From: CAWFLT01 sp963816795
GTDB lineage: Bacteria > Acidobacteriota > Vicinamibacteria > Vicinamibacterales > SCN-69-37
NCBI GenBank assembly: GCA_963816795.1
Contig: CAWFLT010000021.1
Location: forward strand, 115,708-179,707
DNA: 64,000 nucleotides
Reading direction: 5' to 3'
Each line of letters begins with the position of its first letter. Position 1 is the first letter of the stretch. Below are positions 52,818 to 61,245 of the stretch, one piece after another. The translations under genes and the position numbers were made by a program. A model generated the notes under the pieces. The model made no database searches. It was not told the origin of the DNA and worked only from the letters and a program-made list of their open reading frames with translations.

Positions 52818-54233
52818 TCATGGAAACACTCCCAGCTCGATATACGACCGCGCGATCTTGTCGATCGCGGTACGGAACGCGGCGGCGCGGAGGTCGCCGA
52901 GCTCGGGGCGCTGTTTGAGCGCGTCGCGGATGGCGTGGTAGGCGACGATCATCGTGTCCTCGAGGCCGGAGTTGACGATGTCGTGCTCCTCGGCGCCGTG
53001 AATGACGGCGCGCCGGAGATCATCGGGAAGTGACTTGCCGGTCAGCGCTTCGATCGCGCGGACGAGGCCCGCCTCGTCGCGTTCTTCGAGCCGCTTCTCC
53101 ATGCGGCCGAAGCGCACGTGGGACAGATTCTTCAGCCACTCGAAGTAGGAGACCGTGACGCCACCGGCATTCGCGTAGATGTCGGGGATGACGAGCGTCC
53201 CTTTCTTCCGCAGGATGGCCTCGGCTTCTGGCGTCGTCGGGCCGTTGGCGCCTTCGAGGATGATCTTGGCCTTGATGCGCGCCGCATTGTCGACGGTGAG
53301 CACGTTCTCGAGCGCTGCGGGCACGAGGATGTCGCAGTCGAGCTCGAGCGCCGCTGCCGAATCCTTGAGATCGGTCGCGCCAGCGAATCCCAGCGTCGTC
53401 TTGCGCTCGCGGCGATGCGCAACCAGCGCGTCGGGGTCGATGCCGGCCTCGCTCATGATCGCGCCGTCGTACTCGGCGACGGCGATGATCTTCGCCCCGG
53501 CTTCGCGACAGAACTTGGCCGTGTGATATCCGACGTTGCCGAGTCCCTGCACGACGATGCGCTTGCCGTCGAGGCCGGGCGTGAGGCCGAGCGCCCGCAT
53601 GTCTTCCGCCACCGAGCAGGCTTCGCGGAGGGCGAAGAACAGCCCCCGGCCCGTGGCTTCACGGCGTCCGCGGACGCCGCCCTGCGTCACCGGTTTGCCG
53701 GTCACGCACGCCAGCCCGTCGAGGGCGCCAGGGTGGAGCGCGAGATACGTGTCGACGATCCACGCCATCTCCCGTTCGCCGGTGCCATAGTCGGGCGCCG
53801 GCACGTCGATGCCCGGTCCGATGAAGTTTTTCTTCACCAGTTCGTGCGTATAGCGCCGCGTGATTCGTTCCACCTGCTCCGGGGTGAACTCCTTGGGATC
53901 GATTTGCACCGCGCCCTTGGCGCCGCCGAACGGCACATCGACGATCGCGCACTTGTAGGTCATCAGCGCGGCAAGTGCCTTGACCTCTTCCTCGTCGACG
54001 AACGGCGCGTAGCGAATGCCCCCCTTGGTCGGCAGCTTGTGCTGCGAGTGCTCGACGCGCCAGGCGTTGATCTTGATCAAGGTGCCGTCGTCGCGCCGGA
54101 ACGGGAAGCTCAGGCGGTAGACGCTGTTGCACTCCTTGATGACGTCGAGCAGCCCCTTCGGATAGTCGGTGCCGGCAGTTGCGTGGTCGAAGTACTGGTT
54201 GACGAAGTCGAACATGCTCGGACCTTGGGTCAT
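52818..54233 (-). CDS. gdhA: Glutamate (Glu/Leu/Phe/Val) dehydrogenase
   Basis: Intact, 471 residues. Substrate domain with KLPTKGGIRYAP (about 67-78) and catalytic DVPFGGAKGAV (Lys near 106), NAD(P) Rossmann with VQGLGNVGYHTAKF (about 229-243), and DILVPAALENVLT and GANGPTTPEAEAIL. It catalyses reversible oxidative deamination of glutamate to 2-oxoglutarate, linking nitrogen and carbon metabolism. It is slightly longer than the 410-450 typical of hexameric forms because of a C-terminal extension (HDIVNSGLEDTM, then RSYIELGVFP). The AMP-ligase fusion gene ends 27 bases upstream, so the two may be cotranscribed. Confidence 0.93.
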   Translation of the reverse strand: MTQGPSMFDFVNQYFDHATAGTDYPKGLLDVIKECNSVYRLSFPFRRDDGTLIKINAWRVEHSQHKLPTKGGIRYAPFVDEEEVKALAALMTYKCAIVDVPFGGAKGAVQIDPKEFTPEQVERITRRYTHELVKKNFIGPGIDVPAPDYGTGEREMAWIVDTYLALHPGALDGLACVTGKPVTQGGVRGRREATGRGLFFALREACSVAEDMRALGLTPGLDGKRIVVQGLGNVGYHTAKFCREAGAKIIAVAEYDGAIMSEAGIDPDALVAHRRERKTTLGFAGATDLKDSAAALELDCDILVPAALENVLTVDNAARIKAKIILEGANGPTTPEAEAILRKKGTLVIPDIYANAGGVTVSYFEWLKNLSHVRFGRMEKRLEERDEAGLVRAIEALTGKSLPDDLRRAVIHGAEEHDIVNSGLEDTMIVAYHAIRDALKQRPELGDLRAAAFRTAIDKIARSYIELGVFP

Positions 54234-54260
54234 GCGAACGCCTCCGGGAGCTCGCCCGTA

Positions 54261-57023
54261 TCAGCCGGGCTTGTTGTCTTGTAGCACGGACGTCGGGCCG
54301 CCGCGCGTCGCCGACCGCATACGGTCGAACATCCGGGCGACCGCGCCCTTGAGCGCGTCGGTGCCGGCGGCGTAGTCGCCGGGCCGGGCACCGAGCGGGG
54401 CGCCAAACTCCACCGTGACGCGCGACGATCGCCAGGGGAGGAGCCCCCGCCAGTTGAGCGATCGTCCACGCGGCCAGAGCTCGAAGAGCCCGTCGAGCGC
54501 GACCGGCACGATCGGCGCCCCCGTGTGCGCCGACAGGATCGCCGCGCCTTTCCGGAACTTCTTCAACGTGCCGTCGATCGATCGCTCGCCTTCCGGAAAC
54601 AGGAGCAGGACCTTCTTCAAGCGCAGGCCAGCCGCGCCGGCGCGCATCGCGTTCACGAGGTTCGCGTCGGGATCGACCGGCACGATGTTGATCGTGCGCG
54701 CCAGCCAACGCATGAACCAGGACTCGAAGTACTCCGCGGCGCCGACCACGAAGACGCGCTCGAGCGTTCGGAAGGGAAGCGCAGCGACGACGAACAGGCC
54801 GTCGATATAGGTCTGGTGGTTCGGGCTGATGATGACCGGGCCGTCGGCTGGCAGGTGCGCCTGCCCGTGTGCGCGGTAGCCCAGCACGATGCGGGCGGCC
54901 AGCGCGAAGATCTTGAGCCCGACGAACACCGCCACGGCCGTGATCGTCTTCGATCGCGAGAGGCCGTCAACGAGTGCCGGATCGGGCGGCGTGGCCAGCA
55001 GCGTGTCCCACGCCAGGTCGCCGTCGGCGGCGGTGCCGGCTTCGGCGCTCGCCGGCGCGGCCAGGACCGCGTCCACGAGTTGCCGCGCGGTGAAGATGAC
55101 GGCACGTACCTCGGGCGCCACTCGTGTGCCCTGACGCCGCTCCAGATCCGACAGCAACTCCACGCGCTCCATCGAGTCGAGCCCGAGATCGAGCTCGAGA
55201 TTCGCGTGCGGCGGGACCTCGCGTCCGACGCGCTCACTGATGACGGACAGCGTGCCGGCATGCGTCGGCACGTCCAGCCAGGCGCGGTCCTCGTCCGTGA
55301 TCGGGCGCGCCTTCGCCGTGCTCGCGGCGTGGTCGAGCGCACGGCGCTCGATCTCATGGCGGCGGATCTTGCCGGTCGTGGTCCGCGGCAGCGGCTCGAG
55401 CGTGATGTCGTAGGTCAGGATGCGCTTGTGCGCGGGCAGCTGGACCGACAACCCCTCGAGCTCGAACCGCACGAGCTCCCCGAGATTCACGATGCCGCGC
55501 TCGCGCAGCACCTGCTCATCTGGCACGATGACCGCGTGCAGCCGCTCGGCTGCCGGCTGATCCGGCCGGGCGAGGCCGAGCACCGCCAGCTCTTTGATGA
55601 ACGGCGATTGCCGGTAGTGCGCCTCGATCTCCTCGGGATAGAGGTTCTTGCCGGAGCTGAGGACGATGATTTCCTTCTTGCGTCCGGTGATGAACAGCCG
55701 GCCCGCGGCGTCAATGCGCCCGAGGTCACCGGTGTAGAGCCAGCCGTCGCGAATGCTCTCGGCCGTTGCGTCCGGGCGGCCAAAGTATTCGCGCATCACG
55801 ATCGGCCCGCGAATCAGAATCTCGCCGTCGCGCTCGCCGGCCGTCTCATCGTCAAGCCCCGGACCGCGTTCCGGTTCAGCGACGCGAATCTCGACGCCGG
55901 GAAAGGGCTGGCCGACCGAGGTCGTGAAGCGATCCCCCGGCCGCACCATCGTCGCACCGCCCGAAGTTTCAGTGAGCCCGTAGGCGTTGAGAATGGTGAA
56001 GCCGAGGCCGTAGAGGTCGCGCCCGATCGCCGGGTCGAACTTCGACCCGCCGGTAATCAGCAGCCGCATCCGGTGGCCGAGCGCGCGGTGCACTTTCGCG
56101 AACACCAGGCGTCCCGGGTTGAGCCCGAGGTAGGTTCGTAGCCCCACGTTCAGTCCGATCAGCGCGCGAAGTGCTCCCCGGGCGAGCGCGCCGGCGCGGC
56201 TGACGTCCTGCAGGACCCGCTGGTGAATCAGATAGAAGAACTGCGGGACGCACGCGAAGATCGTGATCCCGCGCGACTGAAGCGCGGCCAGCAGCGTCGA
56301 CGAACTGACGGTGTCGAGGAACACCACGCGCGCGCCAACCGAGAGCGGCAGCAGCAGGTTGGCCATCTGCGCCAGCGCGTGGAAGAGCGGCAGCACGCCG
56401 AGGACCGCGTCAATCTCCGTGACGTCGACGACGCCGAACGCGGCCGCCCGTTCGGCGTCGAGATTGGCGTGCGTCAGCACGACGCCCTTGGGATCGGCGG
56501 TCGTGCCCGACGTGTACAGGATGACGGCCGCCGCCGAATCCGCGACGTCCGCGACCGCGCGCTGCGGCGGCGCGGCGTCAATGGCAGCCGCATCGACGAC
56601 GCCTGCGGCGGCGCCGGAGAGGAGCACGATCGCTGGCGGATCGGGACCGAGTTGGCCGGCCGCCGCCTGCGCCGTGGCGAGATACTTCTCTGTCGTGAAG
56701 ATCAGTCGCGCGCCCGAGCTCTCGAGCACTGCCCGGACCTGTGCCGCTTTGTACGCCGTATCGAGCGGCACGGCGACGGCGCCGAAACGAAGCGTTCCGA
56801 GGTACGCGGCGATCCATCGCGCGTCGTTGTCGGCAAGAATCGCGGCGCGATCGCCGGCGTGGATCGGCTGGCTGGCCAGCCAGCCGGCGAGACGCTGCGC
56901 CCGATCGTCCAGCGCGCCGTACGTCGTCGTCTCGACCTCGCCGGTGCCGCGCACTTGTTCGATCGCCGGCCGGTCGGGCCATCTCGCCGCGACCTCGCCG
57001 ATGCGCGCCGCGAAGTTGGCCAT
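54261..57023 (-). CDS. AMP-dependent ligase-acyl carrier-acyltransferase fusion
   Basis: Intact, about 920 residues from ATG 57023. Ligase domain: YTSGTTADPKGVVLTHANL (P-loop), AYGLTETSGGA, YTGDLGRID and KEIIVLSSGKNLYPEEIE. A carrier-like domain follows with the phosphopantetheine Ser in LDLGLDSMERVELL (about residue 616), then a PlsC acyltransferase with HX4D motif NHQTYID (about 733), PVDPDANLV and LFPEGERSIDG. This lets fatty acid be activated, loaded on an in-cis carrier and moved to a glycerolipid. Similar fusions appear in Acidobacteria and Deltaproteobacteria. It is distinct from the Aas protein at 26.5-29.9 kb. Confidence 0.9.
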   Translation of the reverse strand: MANFAARIGEVAARWPDRPAIEQVRGTGEVETTTYGALDDRAQRLAGWLASQPIHAGDRAAILADNDARWIAAYLGTLRFGAVAVPLDTAYKAAQVRAVLESSGARLIFTTEKYLATAQAAAGQLGPDPPAIVLLSGAAAGVVDAAAIDAAPPQRAVADVADSAAAVILYTSGTTADPKGVVLTHANLDAERAAAFGVVDVTEIDAVLGVLPLFHALAQMANLLLPLSVGARVVFLDTVSSSTLLAALQSRGITIFACVPQFFYLIHQRVLQDVSRAGALARGALRALIGLNVGLRTYLGLNPGRLVFAKVHRALGHRMRLLITGGSKFDPAIGRDLYGLGFTILNAYGLTETSGGATMVRPGDRFTTSVGQPFPGVEIRVAEPERGPGLDDETAGERDGEILIRGPIVMREYFGRPDATAESIRDGWLYTGDLGRIDAAGRLFITGRKKEIIVLSSGKNLYPEEIEAHYRQSPFIKELAVLGLARPDQPAAERLHAVIVPDEQVLRERGIVNLGELVRFELEGLSVQLPAHKRILTYDITLEPLPRTTTGKIRRHEIERRALDHAASTAKARPITDEDRAWLDVPTHAGTLSVISERVGREVPPHANLELDLGLDSMERVELLSDLERRQGTRVAPEVRAVIFTARQLVDAVLAAPASAEAGTAADGDLAWDTLLATPPDPALVDGLSRSKTITAVAVFVGLKIFALAARIVLGYRAHGQAHLPADGPVIISPNHQTYIDGLFVVAALPFRTLERVFVVGAAEYFESWFMRWLARTINIVPVDPDANLVNAMRAGAAGLRLKKVLLLFPEGERSIDGTLKKFRKGAAILSAHTGAPIVPVALDGLFELWPRGRSLNWRGLLPWRSSRVTVEFGAPLGARPGDYAAGTDALKGAVARMFDRMRSATRGGPTSVLQDNKPG

Positions 57024-57082
57024 CGGCCGGATTATAGGCACGGACCGGGGTCAGTGACGGCGTGATCGCCTAACATCCAGCA

Positions 57083-57154
57083 CGGAGGATTCGTCATGGA
57101 CAAGTGCGGAGGACTCGTCACGGACAAGAGCCGAGGACTCGTGATGAAACGATG
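57083..57154 (+). repeat. Three tandem 24-bp units over the copper amine oxidase start
   Basis: Units at 57083-57106, 57107-57130 and 57131-57154 share GGAGGA(c/t)TCGTCA(t/c)G then GACAAG. Each carries a ribosome-binding-site-like GGAGG or GAGG and an ATG, ACG or ATG. The last ATG (57144) is the best start codon for the oxidase. Confidence 0.85.
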
Positions 57155-59180
57155 TGCCACCCTTGTGCTCGCAGGCCTGATCACTCTCGGTCTTCCGCTG
57201 CCGGTCCAGGCCCAGGCGGCACAGACGAAGCCAGCGCCGACGCGCACCGTCGTGGTCCCTGCACACCCGCTCGACCCGCTCACGGCCGACGAGCTTCGGA
57301 CGGTCGTGCAGATCGTCCGCGCACATCCAGACGTGCCTCGCGAGGCGCTGTTTCCCGAGATCGTCCTGAACGAGCCGCCGAAAGCCGAGGTCCTCGCGTT
57401 CAAGCCGGGCGCCCCGTTCCGGCGCGAGGCCGCCGTCGTCGTGTTCGACCGGCCCGGCGCGCGCACCAGCGCGGCCGTGGTCGACTTGAGAACACGGGCG
57501 GTGACCAAGTTCGCCGTGATTCCGGGCGCGCAGCCGGCGATCACGTTCGAGGAACTGGACCGCGTTCCCGATCTGGTGCGCGCCGATCCGGCGTGGCAGG
57601 ACGCGATGCGCAAGCGCGGCCTGACCGACTTCAAGGCGATTCACGTCGATCCGTGGGCGCCGGGCCTCCTCGATCCGAAGACCGAGCCGCGGACCACGCG
57701 GTGGGCGCGGGCGCTGTCCTATCTCAAGGGCACGCAGAAGAACGTCTACGCCCGGCCGATCGAAGGCGTCGTCGCTGTCGTCGATTTGACGCGCATGCGC
57801 GTCGACCGCGTGATCGACACGGGCGCGTATCCAGTGCCGCCGCAGCCGGCCGATCTCGATCCGCAATCGGTCGGCCGTCAGCGCGCGGCGCCAAAACCGC
57901 TGCTGCACGTGCAGCCCGAGGGGCCAAGCTTCACCGTGCGCGGGCACGAGATCGCCTGGCAGAAATGGCGCTTCCGGTTCTCGGTACATCCGCGCGAGGG
58001 CCTCGTTATCCACACCGTGCGGTACGAGGACGGCAACCAGCTGCGCGCCGTGCTCTATCGGGCGTCGCTGTCGGAGATGCTGGTGCCGTACGCCGATCCC
58101 TCCGCGGCATGGAGCTTCCGCAACGCGTTCGACGAGGGCGAGTACGGCATCGGGCGGCTGACCGACGCCCTCGAGATCGGCACCGACGCGCCAGCGCACG
58201 CGCGACTCTTCAGCGCCGTGTACGCCGACGACAGCGGAAAGCCGGTCACGGTCCCGAGAGCGGTCGCCGTCTATGAGCGCGACGGCGGCCTGCTTTGGAA
58301 GCACTTCGAGTACTACAGCAACACGACCGAGTCGCGGCGTGCGCGCGAGCTGGTCGTCTTTTCGGTGGTCACGGTTGGCAACTACGACTACGGCCTGAGC
58401 TGGGTCTTCCGGCAGGATGGCTCGATCGAGATGCAAGCCGTGTTGACCGGCATCATGCTGGCCAGGGGCGTACAGATGACCACCGCCAGCGGGTCGCACG
58501 CCGGCGCGCCAACCGCCGGGTCCGAGCGCGACGGGCGGAGCTGGCACCTGGTGGCACCCAATGTCGCGGCGCCCCATCACCAGCACTTCTTCAACTTCCG
58601 GATCGATCTGGACGTCGACGGCACCTCGAACAGCGTGCAGGAAATCAACACGCGGGCCCTGCCGCCTGGCGCGGACAACCCGGATCGCAACGCGTTCATC
58701 ATGGAAGCGACCGATCTGCCGACGGAGCGCGCGGCGCAACGCGACATGGATCTCGCGTCGGCGCGGCGGTGGCTGGTGGTCAATCACGACCGGCCGAACG
58801 CGCTCGGCCAGCCCGCCGGATACCTCCTGGCTCCCGGCGAGAACTCGATGCCGTATCTGCACCCGGATTCGCCGATCCGCCGTCGCGCCGGCTTCGTGAA
58901 TCATCATTTCTGGGCGACGCCGTTCGATCCGGCCGAGCAGCACGCCGCGGGCGATTACCCCAACCAGAGCGAGCCCGGCGAGGGCCTGCCAAAATGGACG
59001 GCTGCCAACCGATCGCTCGATCGTCAGGACGTTGTCGTCTGGTACACCTTCGGAATCACCCATGTGCCGCGTCCTGAGGAGTGGCCGGTGATGAACGCGA
59101 CGGCGGCCGGGTTCAAGCTGCTGCCCGTCAGTTTCTTCTCCAGAAACCCGGCACTGGACGTTCCAAAGGGCCGGCGCTGA
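57144..59180 (+). CDS. Copper-containing primary amine oxidase, secreted
   Basis: Intact, about 678 residues from ATG 57144 (an in-frame ATG at 57096 lies in the 24-bp repeat). The signal peptide is TLVLAGLITLGLPLPVQAQ. Key sites: the general-base Asp region FDEGEYGIG, the topaquinone precursor Tyr in VGNYDYG (about residue 412), copper ligands in APHHQHFFNFRID (about 477-490) and a third His in FVNHHFWATPF. The topaquinone motif is standard N-Y-D. It oxidises primary amines to aldehydes with release of ammonia and hydrogen peroxide, likely in the periplasm. A peroxiredoxin gene follows after 65 bases, which fits removal of the peroxide. Confidence 0.92.
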   Translation: MKRCATLVLAGLITLGLPLPVQAQAAQTKPAPTRTVVVPAHPLDPLTADELRTVVQIVRAHPDVPREALFPEIVLNEPPKAEVLAFKPGAPFRREAAVVVFDRPGARTSAAVVDLRTRAVTKFAVIPGAQPAITFEELDRVPDLVRADPAWQDAMRKRGLTDFKAIHVDPWAPGLLDPKTEPRTTRWARALSYLKGTQKNVYARPIEGVVAVVDLTRMRVDRVIDTGAYPVPPQPADLDPQSVGRQRAAPKPLLHVQPEGPSFTVRGHEIAWQKWRFRFSVHPREGLVIHTVRYEDGNQLRAVLYRASLSEMLVPYADPSAAWSFRNAFDEGEYGIGRLTDALEIGTDAPAHARLFSAVYADDSGKPVTVPRAVAVYERDGGLLWKHFEYYSNTTESRRARELVVFSVVTVGNYDYGLSWVFRQDGSIEMQAVLTGIMLARGVQMTTASGSHAGAPTAGSERDGRSWHLVAPNVAAPHHQHFFNFRIDLDVDGTSNSVQEINTRALPPGADNPDRNAFIMEATDLPTERAAQRDMDLASARRWLVVNHDRPNALGQPAGYLLAPGENSMPYLHPDSPIRRRAGFVNHHFWATPFDPAEQHAAGDYPNQSEPGEGLPKWTAANRSLDRQDVVVWYTFGITHVPRPEEWPVMNATAAGFKLLPVSFFSRNPALDVPKGRR

Positions 59181-59245
59181 TCGACTAAGATGCAGAGTGG
59201 CGGCGAGTGCTTCCCCGCCGGTGAAATGGAGGCGAGAGGTCGCAT

Positions 59246-59794
59246 ATGAAGAGCAACTGGCTGATGGTTTCGGTGATCGCTGCGGGGCTGTCGGCGTCCC
59301 TGATGGCTCAAGAGCCGGTGAAAGTGATGCAGGAGGTGGAGTTGAAAGTCGGTGACACCGCCCCGGCCTTTTCGTTGCCCGGCAGTGACGGCAAGACGCA
59401 CACCCTCGCCCAGTACAAGGGCAAGGCCGTCGTGATCGCGTGGTATCCGGCCGCATTCACGAGCGGGTGCACGGCCGAGTGCAAGTCGTTCGCGGAAAAC
59501 GGGCCGGTGCTGAAGCAGTTCGATGTCGCGTACTTCATGGCCAGCGTGGACACGCCTGACAAGAACAAGGCGTTTGCCGAGCAGGAGAAGGCGGACTTCC
59601 CGCTGCTGTCGGATCCGGACAAGAAGGTCGCTTCGGCGTACGGCGTGCTCAATACCCGCGGTGTCGCGTCGCGCTGGACGTTCTACATCGGGCCGGACGG
59701 GAAGATCACGCACATCGAAAAGCAGGTGACCGCGCAGACCGCCGGCCAGCAGCTGGCGGCGAAGCTCGCCGAACTGGGAGTGAAGAAAAAGTAG
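59246..59794 (+). CDS. Secreted peroxiredoxin (AhpC/TSA, BCP-like)
   Basis: Intact, 182 residues, ATG 59246 after GGAGG and gcgag. Signal peptide LMVSVIAAGLSASLMAQ. Thioredoxin fold with PAFSLPGSDGKTHTLAQY and active site YPAAFTSGCTAECKSF: Cys75 is the peroxidatic residue and Cys79 a probable resolving residue. It ends with a Lys run (GVKKK). It reduces peroxides in the periplasm, and lies directly after the amine oxidase, which makes hydrogen peroxide. pdxH starts three bases after its stop, implying one transcript. Confidence 0.9.
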   Translation: MKSNWLMVSVIAAGLSASLMAQEPVKVMQEVELKVGDTAPAFSLPGSDGKTHTLAQYKGKAVVIAWYPAAFTSGCTAECKSFAENGPVLKQFDVAYFMASVDTPDKNKAFAEQEKADFPLLSDPDKKVASAYGVLNTRGVASRWTFYIGPDGKITHIEKQVTAQTAGQQLAAKLAELGVKKK

Positions 59795-59797
59795 ATC

Positions 59798-60373
59798 GTG
59801 ATCGACCCGATCGCTCGATATCGCGAGTGGCACGAGCAGGCGGCCGCGGGGAGCTCGCTCGACCCCAAGGCCGCCTGCCTCTCCACGGTCGACGGCGACG
59901 GCCGCCCGTCCGCTCGGATGGTCCTCATCCAGTACTTCGATGAACGCGGATTCGCGTTCTTCACCAACCTCACGAGCCGCAAGGCGCGCGACCTCGCGGC
60001 ACGGGCCGATGTCGCGCTGTGCGTCCACTGGCCCCAGATCGATCGCCAGGTCCGGATCGAAGGCGTCACCACACTCGTCACCGATCAGGAAGCCGATGCC
60101 TACTTCGCATCACGTCCACGGGTCAGTCAAATCGGTGCGTGGGCCTCGAAACAGAGTCAGCCGCTCGCATCCCGCGAGGAGCTCACGCAGCGCGTCGCCG
60201 AGTTCGAACGGCAATTCGCCGGCGGACCGGTGCCGCGGCCGCCATTCTGGTCCGGCTACCGCGTTGTCCCGCGCCGCATGGAGTTCTGGTCCCATGGCGA
60301 CGGACGCCTCCACCATCGCGAGTGGTTCGAGCGTGACGGCGCAGAATGGCGTCAAGGGTGGCTTTATCCATGA
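59798..60373 (+). CDS. pdxH: Pyridoxamine 5'-phosphate oxidase
   Basis: Intact, 191 residues from GTG 59798. FMN-binding split-barrel: CLSTVDGDGRPSARMVLIQYFDERGFAFFTNLTSRKARDL, then QIDRQVRIEG, SQIGAWASKQSQPL and PPFWSGYRVVPRRMEFWSHGDGRLHHREWF, all diagnostic. It converts pyridoxine or pyridoxamine phosphate into pyridoxal phosphate. The stop overlaps the start of the LOG gene (ATGA) and that overlap falls in the GGTACGACG repeat. Confidence 0.93.
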   Translation: MIDPIARYREWHEQAAAGSSLDPKAACLSTVDGDGRPSARMVLIQYFDERGFAFFTNLTSRKARDLAARADVALCVHWPQIDRQVRIEGVTTLVTDQEADAYFASRPRVSQIGAWASKQSQPLASREELTQRVAEFERQFAGGPVPRPPFWSGYRVVPRRMEFWSHGDGRLHHREWFERDGAEWRQGWLYP

Positions 60374-61245
60374 CGGGTACGACGGGTACGGCGGGTACTG
60401 CGGAACCGACGACGACGGCGTTGCCGACTCCGGCGCCTGGTTCGAGTGGCCCGGGTGGGCCGGCACATTCGGTCGGACCACCCGAACCGGCGACGACGCC
60501 ACCGCCATCACCGAACGAGCCTGAAGCCGGCGCCGACGACAGGGTCTTCCTCGAAGGTCCACATTCGCGCCTCAGGGAGATCCAACTCCTGGGACGCGCG
60601 CTGCGCGATTTCATTCGCGGATTTCGCGCGCTGCATTTTGTCGGCCCGTGCATCACGATCTTCGGATCGGCGCGGTTTGGCGAGTCGCACCCGTACTACG
60701 AAATCGCGCGTGATGTCGGGCGGAGAGTGAGCCGCCTCGGGTTCACGGTCATGACGGGCGGCGGGCCCGGGCTCATGGAGGCCGCCAATCGCGGCGCCAA
60801 AGAGGCTGGCGGCCCATCGGTCGGCTGCAATATCGAGCTGCCGCTCGAGCAGGCGCCGAACGTCTACCTCGATCGCTACATCACGTGTCACTACTTCTTC
60901 GTGCGCAAAGTCCTGCTCTTCAAGTACTCGTATGGCGTTCGTCGTGCTGCCGGGCGGACTTGGCACGCTCGACGAACTGAATGAGGCGCTCACCCTCATC
61001 CAGACCGGCAAGATCGCCTCGTTCCCGGTCGTCCTCATCGGCACGTCGTATTGGCAGCCGTTTCTGGCGCTGCTGCGCGAGATGATCACGCATGGCGCCG
61101 TCAGCGCCTCGATCTGGACCTGCTGAAGGTCACCGACGATCTCGATGAAGCCATGCATCACCTCGAAGCGCACGCCGTCACCCAGTTCGGCTTGAAGCGG
61201 GTCAAGACTCAGCCGAAGCCGAAGTGGTGGCTGTTCGAACGGTAG
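60370..61245 (+). CDS. LOG family protein (cytokinin riboside 5'-monophosphate phosphoribohydrolase-like)
   Basis: Starts at ATG 60370, overlapping pdxH by 4 bases. The first 10 residues (TGTTGTAGT) are translated from the GGTACGACG repeat, followed by a Pro/Gly-rich disordered region to about residue 55. The folded part has GPCITIFGSARF, VMTGGGPGLMEAANRGAKEAGG, then (after a frame change near 60940) VVLPGGLGTLDELNEAL, the PGGxGTxxE signature, and PVVLIGTSYWQPFLALLREM. A second frame change near 61115 precedes the end (VTDDLDEAMHH, PKPKWWLFER). LOG enzymes hydrolyse nucleoside 5'-monophosphates. Function in this host is not testable from sequence. Confidence 0.85.
60372..60402. repeat. GGTACG array at start of LOG gene
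   Basis: Three GGTACG-type units in 9-base steps (gacgggtac, gacgggtac, ggcgggtac). The array overlaps the pdxH stop and encodes Gly-Thr repeats at the LOG N-terminus. Confidence 0.8.

Noticed and set aside
57051..59456. A large minus-strand protein opposite the amine oxidase
   Set aside because: It is a shadow frame in high-GC DNA with no ribosome-binding site, and it lies opposite an intact enzyme with all catalytic motifs.
60372..60402. GGTACG array as a CRISPR-like repeat
   Set aside because: The unit is 9 bases with no spacers and no cas genes nearby.
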